From assembly GCA_021286935.1 (NCBI GenBank), contig JAJTBI010000004.1, positions 22,604-86,603 on the forward strand: a DNA stretch of 64,000 nucleotides, in the 5' to 3' direction. The translations under genes were made by a program, and so were the position numbers. Positions 46,669 through 54,749 of the stretch are shown here, one piece after another (within the stretch, counting starts at the first letter, position 1; each line of letters opens with the position of its first letter). The DNA is from Geobacteraceae bacterium (GTDB lineage Bacteria > Desulfobacterota > Desulfuromonadia > Geobacterales > Pseudopelobacteraceae). Under the pieces are notes generated by a model, which searched no databases, was not told the origin of the DNA, and worked only from the letters and a program-made list of their open reading frames with translations.

Positions 46669-47127
46669 TTACAGCAGCCCTGACTCTACAAATGAAAAGG
46701 CATTGCCGAAATCAGTATCGACTATCACATGGTCCAAGACTTTAATCCCCAGAATATCCCCGGCCTCTCGTAACCGTCTGGTAATTTCCCGATCCTCCCT
46801 GCTTGGCGTGGTGTCTCCTGCTGGGTGGTTATGGGCCAGGATCACCGCCGCCGCATTTGCAAGTATGGCGGACTTAAACGTTTCCCTAGGATGCACAATA
46901 CTTTGGTTCAGACTCCCTTCACTGACAACGTGGATGGTGGTAATCCTGTTTTTCCCATCCAGCATCATCGCTACAAAATACTCTCTGTCAGGATTACCAA
47001 GCAGCTCGGTGAATGCCTGTGCGGCCTGTTGCGGGGTGGTCAGGCGGGTGCCGTTATAGGCAAGTTTCCGTTCCCGTACCATCTGGATTGTTACCACGTC
47101 GATTGTCTTTTTTGCTTGTGCAGTCAT
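46669..47127 (-). CDS. RadC-like JAB (JAMM) domain protein
   Basis: 152 residues. The JAMM metal site HNHPAGDTTPSRED is intact, with the upstream EGSLNQSIVHPRE segment. Such small RadC proteins are common on plasmids and islands, with unclear role in DNA processing. The start has GGAGG upstream. It is followed by terminators. Confidence 0.85.
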   Translation of the reverse strand: MTAQAKKTIDVVTIQMVRERKLAYNGTRLTTPQQAAQAFTELLGNPDREYFVAMMLDGKNRITTIHVVSEGSLNQSIVHPRETFKSAILANAAAVILAHNHPAGDTTPSREDREITRRLREAGDILGIKVLDHVIVDTDFGNAFSFVESGLL

Positions 47128-47184
47128 GTTTTTATCCTCCAGGGAGGGCCGCCCCTCCCGTTGTTGTCAAATTTGGGTTCCTGT

Positions 47185-47445
47185 CTAGCTGTGGTTGGTG
47201 ATATGCACCACGGTTTCGGTGGCTTCGTCCTCTTCATGGCTGACCAGTTCAAGCTTCAGCATGATCTGGGCGAGTACCATATAGATCCCCAGGGCGGTGT
47301 TGTTATGGCTGATAAGTTGGTAAGCAATCACACCCACCAGAATGGTCAGGGTTGCTGACCCGATGGTTTTTGTTGTTTTGTGGCCTGCAGTTGAACGGAC
47401 TGCTTTGGTGATAGCTGCTGCGATAGTTTTCATTTGAGTCTTCAT
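47185..47445 (-). CDS. Small membrane protein, unknown
   Basis: 86 residues from ATG 47445 with AAAGGGGAAATCG upstream. A single hydrophobic helix (about 28-46: IGSATLTILVGVIAY) sits between basic and acidic ends. No family recognised; it is co-directional with the RadC-like gene, 57 bp apart. Plasmid-type small protein is a guess. Confidence 0.5.
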   Translation of the reverse strand: MKTQMKTIAAAITKAVRSTAGHKTTKTIGSATLTILVGVIAYQLISHNNTALGIYMVLAQIMLKLELVSHEEDEATETVVHITNHS

Positions 47446-47951
47446 GTCGATTTCCCCTTTTGCTCTTAGATTCCTGAACCCTCTCTTGGGCTCCCGTCTG
47501 TCCCGTATTCAGTTTTCAAAGATCCTTTTCTGCTGCCTCTTGCTCTTGAGTTCCTTCACCCCTCACCAACTGCGGGGGGGAAGGGAATCAAAGAGCTGGC
47601 AGCACTATGAAAACTGGATACAAAAGAGTTGGGTGGCTGACGCGACAAAGCGACAGCCTGAGCAGGCCGGGGTAAATGACAAAGCGTGAGCGGTACGTGC
47701 AGACAAATGGAAAAAATTGGGGGGACCACACCGGGGGGGAGCCGATTTTTTCTATGCAGGCTAAACGGATTGGCGTGAAACCTGGGGATGTGAAGGGTGG
47801 TGCTGCAGAAGCAAAGTGCTGTTGATCTTGGGGGTAAGCCATTCCCACCGACCTCCATGTCGGCGGATGCTGGCCTGTAATCAGGGTTTATTAAACAGCG
47901 GTGGTCTGGGGTGGTCCGACTGCTCTGATATTATGCTGCAGATTTTTCCGG
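47446..47951. other. 506-bp gene-free stretch with long imperfect hairpin
   Basis: Apart from the 47505-47621 hairpin, it holds a small stem CCGAC/GTCGG near 47850 and no supported gene. Open frames here lack ribosome binding sites and have low-complexity composition. Confidence 0.45.
47505..47621. other. 117-nt imperfect palindrome
   Basis: Ends GTATTCAGTTTTCA and TGAAAACTGGATAC pair at 13 of 14 positions. Inner parts CTGCTGCC/GGCAGC and CCCTTCC-like/GGAAGGG also pair, so a long stem-loop is possible. It lies upstream of the small membrane protein gene on the minus strand. Confidence 0.5.
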
Positions 47952-48510
47952 TTATTCCGTTGAAATGTCAGGAATAACATCAGATTGCACGTGTGGTTGT
48001 TTGAGCTGCTGTAATATTTCTGACAATACATTCTTTGAGATATTTAGTGCCCGCGCTTCAGTTAACTCGGTTTTGAGCTTGCCATTTTCAGCTTTGTATT
48101 CGAATAGTTGAGCCTGAAGATATTCAATTTTTGTCTCCAACTCAGCAATTCTTTCGCCGAATGCTTCAGCATCCTTTTGTATATCAGCCATGTATTGGTT
48201 CCGAAGAGCAAGAATGGCCGCTTCATGATCTTTAATCAGCCAGGCGACCTCATTTTTAGGACCTGCTCGGCTTGTGACCTGATCATATCAAGGCCATTCT
48301 GACAATCTTTTGAGAGCCTGAAGGTAGCTGCTGCTGCAAGTTGGTCGGCCTTCCACTGGTTATAAAACTTCGGGATGTCTCGTGTGCTCATTTTTGCTAT
48401 CTTTATGACATCTTCTTGTGTTGGGATTTCCCCGGTTTCTTCATAAAGCAGATCAGCTGCTTCATTAATGCGGGCCTGTTTTCGCTGTCAGGTGCTTTTT
48501 TTCTTGGCAT
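47952..48510 (-). pseudogene. KfrA-like plasmid DNA-binding coiled-coil protein, frameshifted
   Basis: Translation of three frames in order gives MPRKKAPDS, then INEAADLLYEETGEIPTQED (DNA-binding N-terminal domain), then AWLIKDHEAAILALRNQY and a long coiled coil to 47952. The joins at about 48480 and 48255 need single-base shifts, so the gene is inactive as it stands. KfrA proteins are plasmid regulators that bind DNA near their promoter. AGGAGATGGCTC precedes the ATG at 48510. Confidence 0.65.
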
Positions 48511-48838
48511 TGAGCCATCTCCTTTCGTTTTGAAAATGAAAATGAATAGTTTTTCGTTTTCACTACCACTACATGATCACTGGTTAAAATAACAATACTT
48601 ATAGCCGGTTATGGCCTGCTTCTTTTCTGTGGCAAAATATATAGCCAAAAAGGGACCTGTCAAGCGAGGAATTTTAATTTTTTAATGATATTTTTTTGCA
48701 CCTTGAAACAAGGGGGAAAGTGAGACTGCTAAAGGACAAAAGCACGGGAAGGAGCACTTCAATACTGTAGTGACCTACATGAAGACACCCGATCCGCAGG
48801 TGGCTTCAATTTTATAAGTCGTGATTCTATGGCTGATT
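48511..48838. other. 328-bp gene-free stretch with KfrA operator-like repeat
   Basis: Apart from the GAAAATGAAAA/TTTTCGTTTTC inverted repeat at 48532-48561, it is AT-rich with no supported gene. Confidence 0.45.
48532..48561. promoter_or_regulatory. Inverted repeat upstream of the KfrA-like gene
   Basis: GAAAATGAAAA and TTTTCGTTTTC, 10 of 11 paired, 22 bp before the KfrA-like start. KfrA proteins bind their own promoters, so this may be its operator; a weak call. Confidence 0.3.
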
Positions 48839-49576
48839 CTATGGCTCGGAGTGAATAATGTCATGCAGATACTGCTGAGCCAACGGCAAAGTCACTTCAA
48901 CATTCTGTAACGAACTGTAAGCGCCAAGCCTGATCAACACCCCTTCCAACTCTCTGATGCTGGGGGTATCCATGCTAGCCAGAAAATCAGCTACATTATC
49001 CAGTAGTTTTATACGATGCCGAAAAGCCAATTTGTCCAGAATGAGCCGTTTGGTCTCATAGTCTGGCATTAAAAGTTCAGCAATCATCCCACCGGAAAAC
49101 CTGGATTGAAGGGCGCCAACCACTCCTTCAATCTTTGAAGGTGGCTGGTTAAAGGTCAGCACGATCTGAACCTGTCGGTTAACAAGGCGGTCGAATAGAT
49201 ACAAAAGCTCAGTCTGACTTCGTTCTTTGTGTGCAAGGCGTTGCACATCATCCAATAATAGGAGATCCGCAGTGCCGAAGGCATCCCTGAAGCTATCCAT
49301 TTGATTTGTTCTGAGCCCGTCGATGTGTGCCCGCATGAAAGCATCCGCGGTACCGCAGATGACCCGCTTTGTCTGGTTGCTGGCAACAAACTGATGTCCT
49401 GCAGCATGGAGCAAGTGGCTTTTGCCAAGTCCATTAGCACCATAAATGATAAGGGGATTGAAAGTCGTTCCATTGTTTGTTGCTGCCAATTGGGCAACTG
49501 AAAAGGCCAACTGATTACAGTTCCCGCAGGCAAACTGCTCAAAGGTGAATCCTGGGCGCAAATAAGTTTCAATCAT
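48839..49576 (-). CDS. DnaA AAA+ domain protein lacking DNA-binding domain
   Basis: 245 residues from ATG 49576 (CAGGAG upstream, overlapping the ftsZ stop by 8 bp). It matches DnaA domain III: Walker A GANGLGKS (46-53), Walker B LLLLDDVQ (about 108-115), the R-finger region and sensor II SIRELEGVLIRL near 205. Domain I and domain IV are missing, so it cannot bind DnaA boxes alone; Hda is a comparable case. Coupled with FtsZ genes. Confidence 0.85.
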   Translation of the reverse strand: MIETYLRPGFTFEQFACGNCNQLAFSVAQLAATNNGTTFNPLIIYGANGLGKSHLLHAAGHQFVASNQTKRVICGTADAFMRAHIDGLRTNQMDSFRDAFGTADLLLLDDVQRLAHKERSQTELLYLFDRLVNRQVQIVLTFNQPPSKIEGVVGALQSRFSGGMIAELLMPDYETKRLILDKLAFRHRIKLLDNVADFLASMDTPSIRELEGVLIRLGAYSSLQNVEVTLPLAQQYLHDIIHSEP

Positions 49577-50639
49577 GGTCAACTCCTGTATAGAACACGC
49601 TTTTGGTGAGGCTGCGGCCATTATTGCTTGGTGCAAGCGAGACCACCTTGTTCTTGGTCAGCCATGTTTTTGAGCCTTTGACAGGCGGGGGACTGTTGAT
49701 TCCAGTGGCAATCACGGTAACCTTGATCTGATCGGCCAACTCTTCATCAACCACCATACCCACAATGATGATGGCCTCATTATCCAGTTGCTCAGTCACA
49801 ACCTTGCAGACCTGATCAAACTCATCCATGGTCATACTACTGCTACCAGAAATATTGAGCAGTAGGCCCTTGGCGCACTGAATATCCATGCCTTCCAGCA
49901 AAGGATTGTGTAGCGCCATCATTGCAGCCGCAGTAGCTCTGTCTGGGGCATTAGAGGTGCCAATGCCAATCACCGCCATACCACGTGCCCCTAGAACGGT
50001 TCTAAGGTCACTGAAATCCACATTGATATGGCCATGTTTACTTACAATCTCCACAATGCCCTGAATAGCCTGCCGCAGCAGGTCATCAGCCGGTTTAAAT
50101 GCATCCAGTAATGAGGTGCCTTTACCAGACATGCTAATCAGCCGGTCATTGGGAATTACTATCAGGCTATCAACCAGTGGTAACAGCTGCTGTATGCCCT
50201 GTTCAGCAATCTCTGCCCGCCGTTTGCCTTCACGTGAAAACGGCTTGGTCACCACGGCAACCACCAGAGCACCAGCTTCTTTAGCAAGTTTGGCGATCTC
50301 AGGAGTTGCACCGGTTCCAGTACCGCTCCCCAGGCCGGCAACCAGGAACACCAGATCTGAACCTTGCAAGCTATCCAGAACTACCTGCTGGCTTTCAAGC
50401 ACCGCAGCTTTTGCTCGTGACGGATCTCCACCGGTCCCAAAACTGCGGGTATCTGTACCTATCCTGATTTTGACATCGGCACCTGATTTCCTGAGTCGTG
50501 GCTGAGAAGTGCTGACCGCAATATATTCCACACCAGCTAATCCGGCAGTTAGCATCGCATTGACGGCATTTAGGCCAGCGCCACCGATCCCCAGCACTTT
50601 AAGAGCAGGTGATTTGGGGACTTGTTCTGCAAATTCCAT
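49569..50639 (-). CDS. FtsZ paralogue with GTPase motifs
   Basis: 356 residues. Tubulin/FtsZ motifs: GIGGAGLNAVN (17-27), GLGSGTGTGATP (102-113), NDRLI (164-168) and T7 loop NVDFSDLRTVL (206-216), so GTP binding and hydrolysis are plausible. The NTDAQ-type T3 motif is altered to STSQ. The long C-terminal linker and the FtsA/ZipA-binding peptide are absent. AAGGAGG lies 9 bp before the ATG; the upstream gene ends 13 bp before. Confidence 0.88.
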   Translation of the reverse strand: MEFAEQVPKSPALKVLGIGGAGLNAVNAMLTAGLAGVEYIAVSTSQPRLRKSGADVKIRIGTDTRSFGTGGDPSRAKAAVLESQQVVLDSLQGSDLVFLVAGLGSGTGTGATPEIAKLAKEAGALVVAVVTKPFSREGKRRAEIAEQGIQQLLPLVDSLIVIPNDRLISMSGKGTSLLDAFKPADDLLRQAIQGIVEIVSKHGHINVDFSDLRTVLGARGMAVIGIGTSNAPDRATAAAMMALHNPLLEGMDIQCAKGLLLNISGSSSMTMDEFDQVCKVVTEQLDNEAIIIVGMVVDEELADQIKVTVIATGINSPPPVKGSKTWLTKNKVVSLAPSNNGRSLTKSVFYTGVDHD

Positions 50640-50652
50640 GGCATTTTCCTCC

Positions 50653-50943
50653 TTACGTGATTGCCAAAATCGCTACCCTGACTTCATCAACGAGGTTTTC
50701 ATCAATCACGCAGTTATAGATTATGTTGAACTTGTTAGTTGAGTTGGGGAGAAAGTGGCAGAAGAGCTCTGCAATGACCTGATCAAAGTCGTGATGGTAC
50801 GATTCGGCATTACAATAGATGCATGCCAAGGCACCGCTATAGTCCTGTTCTTCTGGTATTTGCTGTTGTAGCTGTGCCAGGACGCCTCGTCCTACTACAG
50901 AACCTCTCTCTGCGCCAGCAGCCTGATAGGAAGTAAAATGCAT
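50653..50943 (-). CDS. C-terminal half of degenerate FtsZ-like protein
   Basis: 96 residues. The sequence aligns with the C-terminal domain of the FtsZ-like protein at 51648-52508 (GACERG... GALACIY; VIDENLVDEVRVAIL against LVDAQLGDSVKVDIL). It is in frame with the 51007-51507 half after a TAA stop. ATG 50943 has GGCAGG 5 bp upstream, so it may be translated on its own. Together the halves would make about 284 residues. Confidence 0.6.
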   Translation of the reverse strand: MHFTSYQAAGAERGSVVGRGVLAQLQQQIPEEQDYSGALACIYCNAESYHHDFDQVIAELFCHFLPNSTNKFNIIYNCVIDENLVDEVRVAILAIT

Positions 50944-51006
50944 GTTCCTGCCTGATTGGAGGACGGGCTTTACATGATCATCGTAATTGACATTTATATC
51001 GTCGAT

Positions 51007-51507
51007 TTAGGCCAGCTCAGCCACCATACGGATAAGGTTACAGGCGGTAAGTGGATCGGGTACTGTACAAACATGATAAGGGGGCTGGTGCAAAATAGCA
51101 CTAGGGGTGATTACTATTACCTGAATGCCAACCGTCTCAGCAGCCTCAAGGCAGGCAGTCAGAATAGGAGATGATGACGGCTGAGTTCCGTCAGTAAGCA
51201 GGAACAGCAGATTACTCTGCTGAATAGCCTTGCTCAATTCGCACAGTACATGATCCTGATGCAGTTGTGCGTGTGAAGTGAGTTCACTGCAGCAAACATT
51301 CTGGTTTGTGTCAGCCAGCAGTCGAGTAGCGCATGCACCAAAGTCATCAATCCCAATAGCTAAAATCTTCATATTTGGTTGATAGTTGCCGGTGATATGA
51401 AACGGGAATTCATTGGGGATGAGCAAATGCGTTTTTACACTTTCTGGAGTTAGTGAAGTTGCATGACTACCCTGTAGCATCGTAGTGAGAAGTGTTTGTC
51501 TGGACAT
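51007..51507 (-). CDS. N-terminal half of degenerate FtsZ-like protein
   Basis: 166 residues from ATG 51507 (AGGAGG upstream). MSRQTLLTTMLQGS matches the start of the paralogue at 51648-52508. The nucleotide-binding motifs are degenerate (GIDDFG for GGGGN, LLTDGTQPSSS for GGGTGTGA). It ends at TAA 51007-51009 where the homologue continues; the downstream frame stays homologous. Either a nonsense mutation or a true split of domains. Confidence 0.65.
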   Translation of the reverse strand: MSRQTLLTTMLQGSHATSLTPESVKTHLLIPNEFPFHITGNYQPNMKILAIGIDDFGACATRLLADTNQNVCCSELTSHAQLHQDHVLCELSKAIQQSNLLFLLTDGTQPSSSPILTACLEAAETVGIQVIVITPSAILHQPPYHVCTVPDPLTACNLIRMVAELA

Positions 51508-51558
51508 ATCTGCCTCCTGAGGAACCAACACGAAGTACCGTTACATTACGACAGGTAA

Positions 51559-51575
51559 GCGACATGTCACGTCGT
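51559..51575. promoter_or_regulatory. Operator-like palindrome, degenerate
   Basis: GCGACA-TGTCA-CGTCGT, one mismatch from the CGACA-N5-TGTCG palindrome seen at three other places. It lies 52 bp upstream of the FtsZ-like gene at 51507. Confidence 0.45.
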
Positions 51576-51580
51576 TTGCA

Positions 51581-51615
51581 GCACCCGTAGCTACCACAGG
51601 GCTAGCTACGGGTGC
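51581..51615. terminator. Hairpin between two FtsZ-like genes
   Basis: A perfect 12-bp stem GCACCCGTAGCT/AGCTACGGGTGC with an 11-base loop, 33 bp past the stop of the upstream FtsZ-like gene. It may attenuate or end that transcript. Confidence 0.6.
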
Positions 51616-51647
51616 GTATAAGGCTCCTTACTGCTGTAGGCTAAAGC

Positions 51648-52508
51648 TTATTGCATCGCCAAAATGTCCACCTTGACAGAATCACCCAACTGAGCATCAA
51701 CAAGACAGCCAAAAACAAAGCTGAGATCAGCGGGAAAGTAGCTATCCAAAGCAGTGATAGCTTGGTTGTAGACATCAAAAGGCATATCTGGACTTCCATG
51801 GATGCAAGCTATGGCACCACGGCATGTTGCGGCGTTAATGCCGAACTGCTGCAAGTGCTCCAGAGCCTGTTTGCATGCCAGCGTCCCGCTTTCTGAACCG
51901 GAGGCCTGCTTGCTTGTGAGCAGCCCATGGCTACCAGAGCCAAGGATTGCTTTGACGTCAGCATGGTCAATACCAACAAAACTGTCGGTATTGACAAGAT
52001 CAGCCACCAGTGCCACTAGGTCACGGGCTATAGAGGGGGTTGCTGCCCTACAGTGACAATGGGGTGATTCGGTAGTAGGCTGGTTTTTAATGCCGATGGC
52101 ATGAGGCCCAACAATTACAACCTGAACGCCTGCAGCAGCGGATGCATCGATACAGGATGACAGCTGGTGACTACTCGATGGTTGCGTTGTATCGGCAAGC
52201 AGGAATACCAGATCACACTGTTGGAGGGCACGATTCAATCCCGGGTGTTCAGGACAGCCATAACACTGTGAATGAGGAGCTATTTCATGGCAGTGGATAT
52301 TATGAACGGAATAGGCCAGTAATCGGGTGCAGTATGCGCCAAAGGAGCCGATACCTATGGCAGAAATCCGCAGGCCTTGTGCTGAGTTATCATCTGGATG
52401 GTGCAATGACGCATACTGTGCTATCAGAAGCGGTGAAATACTATTCGGCAACAGTGCCGCTGCAAGGCTGCCTTGCAGCATGTTGGTGAGAAATGTCCGT
52501 CTGTCCAT
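51648..52508 (-). CDS. Degenerate FtsZ-like protein, first gene of operon
   Basis: 286 residues from ATG 52508 (TGGAGG upstream); a longer frame starts further upstream but lacks a site. The N-terminus MDRRTFLTNMLQGSLAAALL resembles a twin-arginine leader or a membrane anchor. FtsZ fold is seen by GIGSFG (about 52-57), LLADTTQPSSS, a T7-like GIDHADVKAIL and the C-terminal domain GAIACIHGSP, FGCLVDAQLGDSVKVDIL. The GTP loop residues are largely lost. Confidence 0.65.
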   Translation of the reverse strand: MDRRTFLTNMLQGSLAAALLPNSISPLLIAQYASLHHPDDNSAQGLRISAIGIGSFGAYCTRLLAYSVHNIHCHEIAPHSQCYGCPEHPGLNRALQQCDLVFLLADTTQPSSSHQLSSCIDASAAAGVQVVIVGPHAIGIKNQPTTESPHCHCRAATPSIARDLVALVADLVNTDSFVGIDHADVKAILGSGSHGLLTSKQASGSESGTLACKQALEHLQQFGINAATCRGAIACIHGSPDMPFDVYNQAITALDSYFPADLSFVFGCLVDAQLGDSVKVDILAMQ

Positions 52509-52557
52509 CAGGTGCCTCCAATCTGTATCAGCAAGGATGAGATCAGGGTACGTGATA

Positions 52558-52580
52558 CAAGCGACATACGCTGTCGCTTG
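52558..52580. promoter_or_regulatory. Perfect operator palindrome between divergent genes
   Basis: CAAGCGACA-tacgc-TGTCGCTTG, a perfect 9-bp inverted repeat, centred between the start of the FtsZ-like gene (52508) and the DUF2779 gene (52626). The core CGACA-N5-TGTCG is identical to the repeat upstream of the WYL regulator (62955-62971). Confidence 0.75.
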
Positions 52581-52625
52581 AGAATGATACTGGTAGTGCA
52601 TCACCTATGCATAACTGGAGCTACT

Positions 52626-54116
52626 ATGAAAAAAACCACCATCCCCGGCCTCAGCAAGTCCCGCTACCTCTACGGCGTGCGCTGTCCCAAGTACCTCTGG
52701 CTGGAAAATTTCCGTAAAAAAGAATTGAGGAATGAGTTTGATGAACCTACTGAGGAGATTTTGGCTCAGGGGCATCGAGTGGGAGCGTTAGCGCAGGAAC
52801 TGTTTCCAGGAGGGATCGAAATCCCCTATGCAGGCCTTACTATTGAAGAACAACTACAGCAGACAGAAGAGGCCCTCAAGCATAACAAGGTGATCTACGA
52901 GGCGTCATTCCAGCATAATGGCGTATTTGTAAAGGCAGACATACTGCGTAGGGTTCGTGGTGGCTGGGAGCTGCACGAAGTTAAAAGCACAAGCAAAGTA
53001 AAAGATTACCATTATGATGACCTGGCAGCTCAGTACCATGTTATCTCAAATGCAGGTATCAAAATTACCAAGGCCCACCTGGTGCACATCAACACGAGCT
53101 ATGAGCGTAAGGGCAAACTTGACCTCAATCAGCTCTTCACGATTGTCAACCTGACAGAAACTGTGCTGGAGATGCAGCCATCAGTAGAGAAGCAGATTGC
53201 AAAAGAAAAAAAGATGCTAAGCGGTCAAGAGCCGGATATGCCGATTGGCCCCTATTGCTTTGATCAGTATGAGTGTCCGTATACCGGCTATTGCTGGCGC
53301 AATGTCCCGGAAGAAGGTTCAGTCTTTGATCTAGCTGGCAATGGTGTTGATTGCTACACGCTCTATCATGAGGGGATAACAAAGCTGAAAGACATTCCAC
53401 TTGATCGCGTAAAGGGCAAGCAGCGCCAGCAGGTGGAGGCTGCCAAGAAAAAGCAAACCATTGTCAACAAAGAGGGGCTGCAGAAGTTTTTGGACAGCCT
53501 CTGGTACCCACTCTGCTACCTTGATTTTGAAACCTTTACAGAAGCAGTCCCTTCCTACGATAGTCAGAAGCCCTACCAACAGATACCATTTCAGTTTTCG
53601 CTACATATCCAAAAGAAACCAGGTGCCAGACTGTATCACCATGAGTATCTAGCCTCCCCAGGCATAGATCCACGCAAGGAGTTTCTGGATGAACTGCTGA
53701 AGGTGCTGCCTGAGGATGGTTGCGTCATGGTCTACTACAAGCCCTTTGAGGCTGGAAGGCTTGAAGAGCTGAGCAAGCTGTTCCCTCGCAAGAAGAAACA
53801 AATTCAAGCACTGATTGCTAACATGATTGATCTGCTTGATCCATTCAAAGCACGGCATCTGTACTCATGGAAGCAGAAAGGCTCACACTCACTCAAAGCA
53901 GTGCTTCCTGCCTTTGTTGAGGATTTGAGTTATGATGATCTGGAAATTGCAAACGGTGGAGCCGCCATGCAGGCATATCACGTGATGTGCGGTCTGGTTG
54001 ACAGCCCCAGAAAACTTGCTACACTCAGGAAACATCTGCTGACCTATTGCATGCAGGATACGTTGGCGATGGTAAGGTTACTGGAGGTTGTGAAGCTAAA
54101 ATCAGGGACAAAATAA
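52626..54116 (+). CDS. DUF2779: Cas4-like nuclease plus exonuclease-like domain
   Basis: 496 residues from ATG 52626 (TGGAG upstream). The N-terminal half is PD-(D/E)XK/Cas4-like (ELHEVKSTSKVKDYHYDD, quoted as LHEVKSTSK) with Cys residues near CFDQYECPYTGYCW that may bind an Fe-S cluster. The C-terminal half is RNase H/DnaQ-like (YLDFET with acidic residues, YCMQDTLAM). Nuclease on DNA or RNA is likely; found in defence islands. Divergent from the FtsZ operon. Confidence 0.8.
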   Translation: MKKTTIPGLSKSRYLYGVRCPKYLWLENFRKKELRNEFDEPTEEILAQGHRVGALAQELFPGGIEIPYAGLTIEEQLQQTEEALKHNKVIYEASFQHNGVFVKADILRRVRGGWELHEVKSTSKVKDYHYDDLAAQYHVISNAGIKITKAHLVHINTSYERKGKLDLNQLFTIVNLTETVLEMQPSVEKQIAKEKKMLSGQEPDMPIGPYCFDQYECPYTGYCWRNVPEEGSVFDLAGNGVDCYTLYHEGITKLKDIPLDRVKGKQRQQVEAAKKKQTIVNKEGLQKFLDSLWYPLCYLDFETFTEAVPSYDSQKPYQQIPFQFSLHIQKKPGARLYHHEYLASPGIDPRKEFLDELLKVLPEDGCVMVYYKPFEAGRLEELSKLFPRKKKQIQALIANMIDLLDPFKARHLYSWKQKGSHSLKAVLPAFVEDLSYDDLEIANGGAAMQAYHVMCGLVDSPRKLATLRKHLLTYCMQDTLAMVRLLEVVKLKSGTK

Positions 54117-54149
54117 TGACACACAAGGCAAAGGATGTGGGGGAAGCTT

Positions 54150-54623
54150 ATGGAAATTGAAGCAAAATGGTCAAACCAGGTTGATATAGAAATAAATAGA
54201 GATGGTGAGTGCAGCATTAATTTAGATCTCATACCTAGTGATGCCGGTGTATATGTTTTTGCTAGAAAGTATGCTAATAAAACTATACCTATTTATATAG
54301 GTAAGGCCCTTAATCTAAAATCAAGAATAAAGACTCATTTAAATTCAATAAAACTTATTAAAGGTTTAAAAGAACAGCCATCAGGAAATAGAATAATAAT
54401 ATATTGTCAAATAATACTCAAACGTGGACAAAATATAGATAGCGCAATAAAAATTATTGAGAAAGCACTTATTTTGCATGCCCAATCAGATGGCCATGAA
54501 TTAATCAATGACAAGGGCACTAAATTACCTGCTGACAAAATAATATTTAGAGGTAATCGCACTTCTGAGTCATTTGCCCCAAGAGAGATGTTTATTAAAA
54601 AAGCACTATCAAGATCGAAATAG
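54150..54623 (+). CDS. GIY-YIG nuclease-like protein
   Basis: 157 residues from ATG 54150 with GGGGGAAG upstream; ATG 54135 is possible. GVYVFARK and PIYIGKALNLKSRIKTH show the GIY-YIG core with Arg, and Glu in IIEKALILHA may be catalytic. Low GC against neighbours, as in the next gene, points to recent transfer. Role: single-domain nuclease, possibly repair, defence or homing-like. Confidence 0.75.
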   Translation: MEIEAKWSNQVDIEINRDGECSINLDLIPSDAGVYVFARKYANKTIPIYIGKALNLKSRIKTHLNSIKLIKGLKEQPSGNRIIIYCQIILKRGQNIDSAIKIIEKALILHAQSDGHELINDKGTKLPADKIIFRGNRTSESFAPREMFIKKALSRSK

Positions 54624-54749
54624 ACTTATTGTGTCGTAAATATTATATGCCTGTGGTAAGATATTATTGCTAATGTATAATATTATTCTTACTTGTCTTG
54701 TTTTCTTAATTATTTGTCTAACAATTTTATTTATGCTTAGGTGTAGTGA

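Noticed and set aside
47588..47848. 86-codon minus-strand frame (MGMAYPQDQQ...)
   Set aside because: No ribosome binding site, unusual composition, and overlaps the hairpin; looks like a chance frame.
48839..49576. Full-length DnaA replication initiator
   Set aside because: 245 residues, lacks domains I and IV, so not an initiator of the usual kind.
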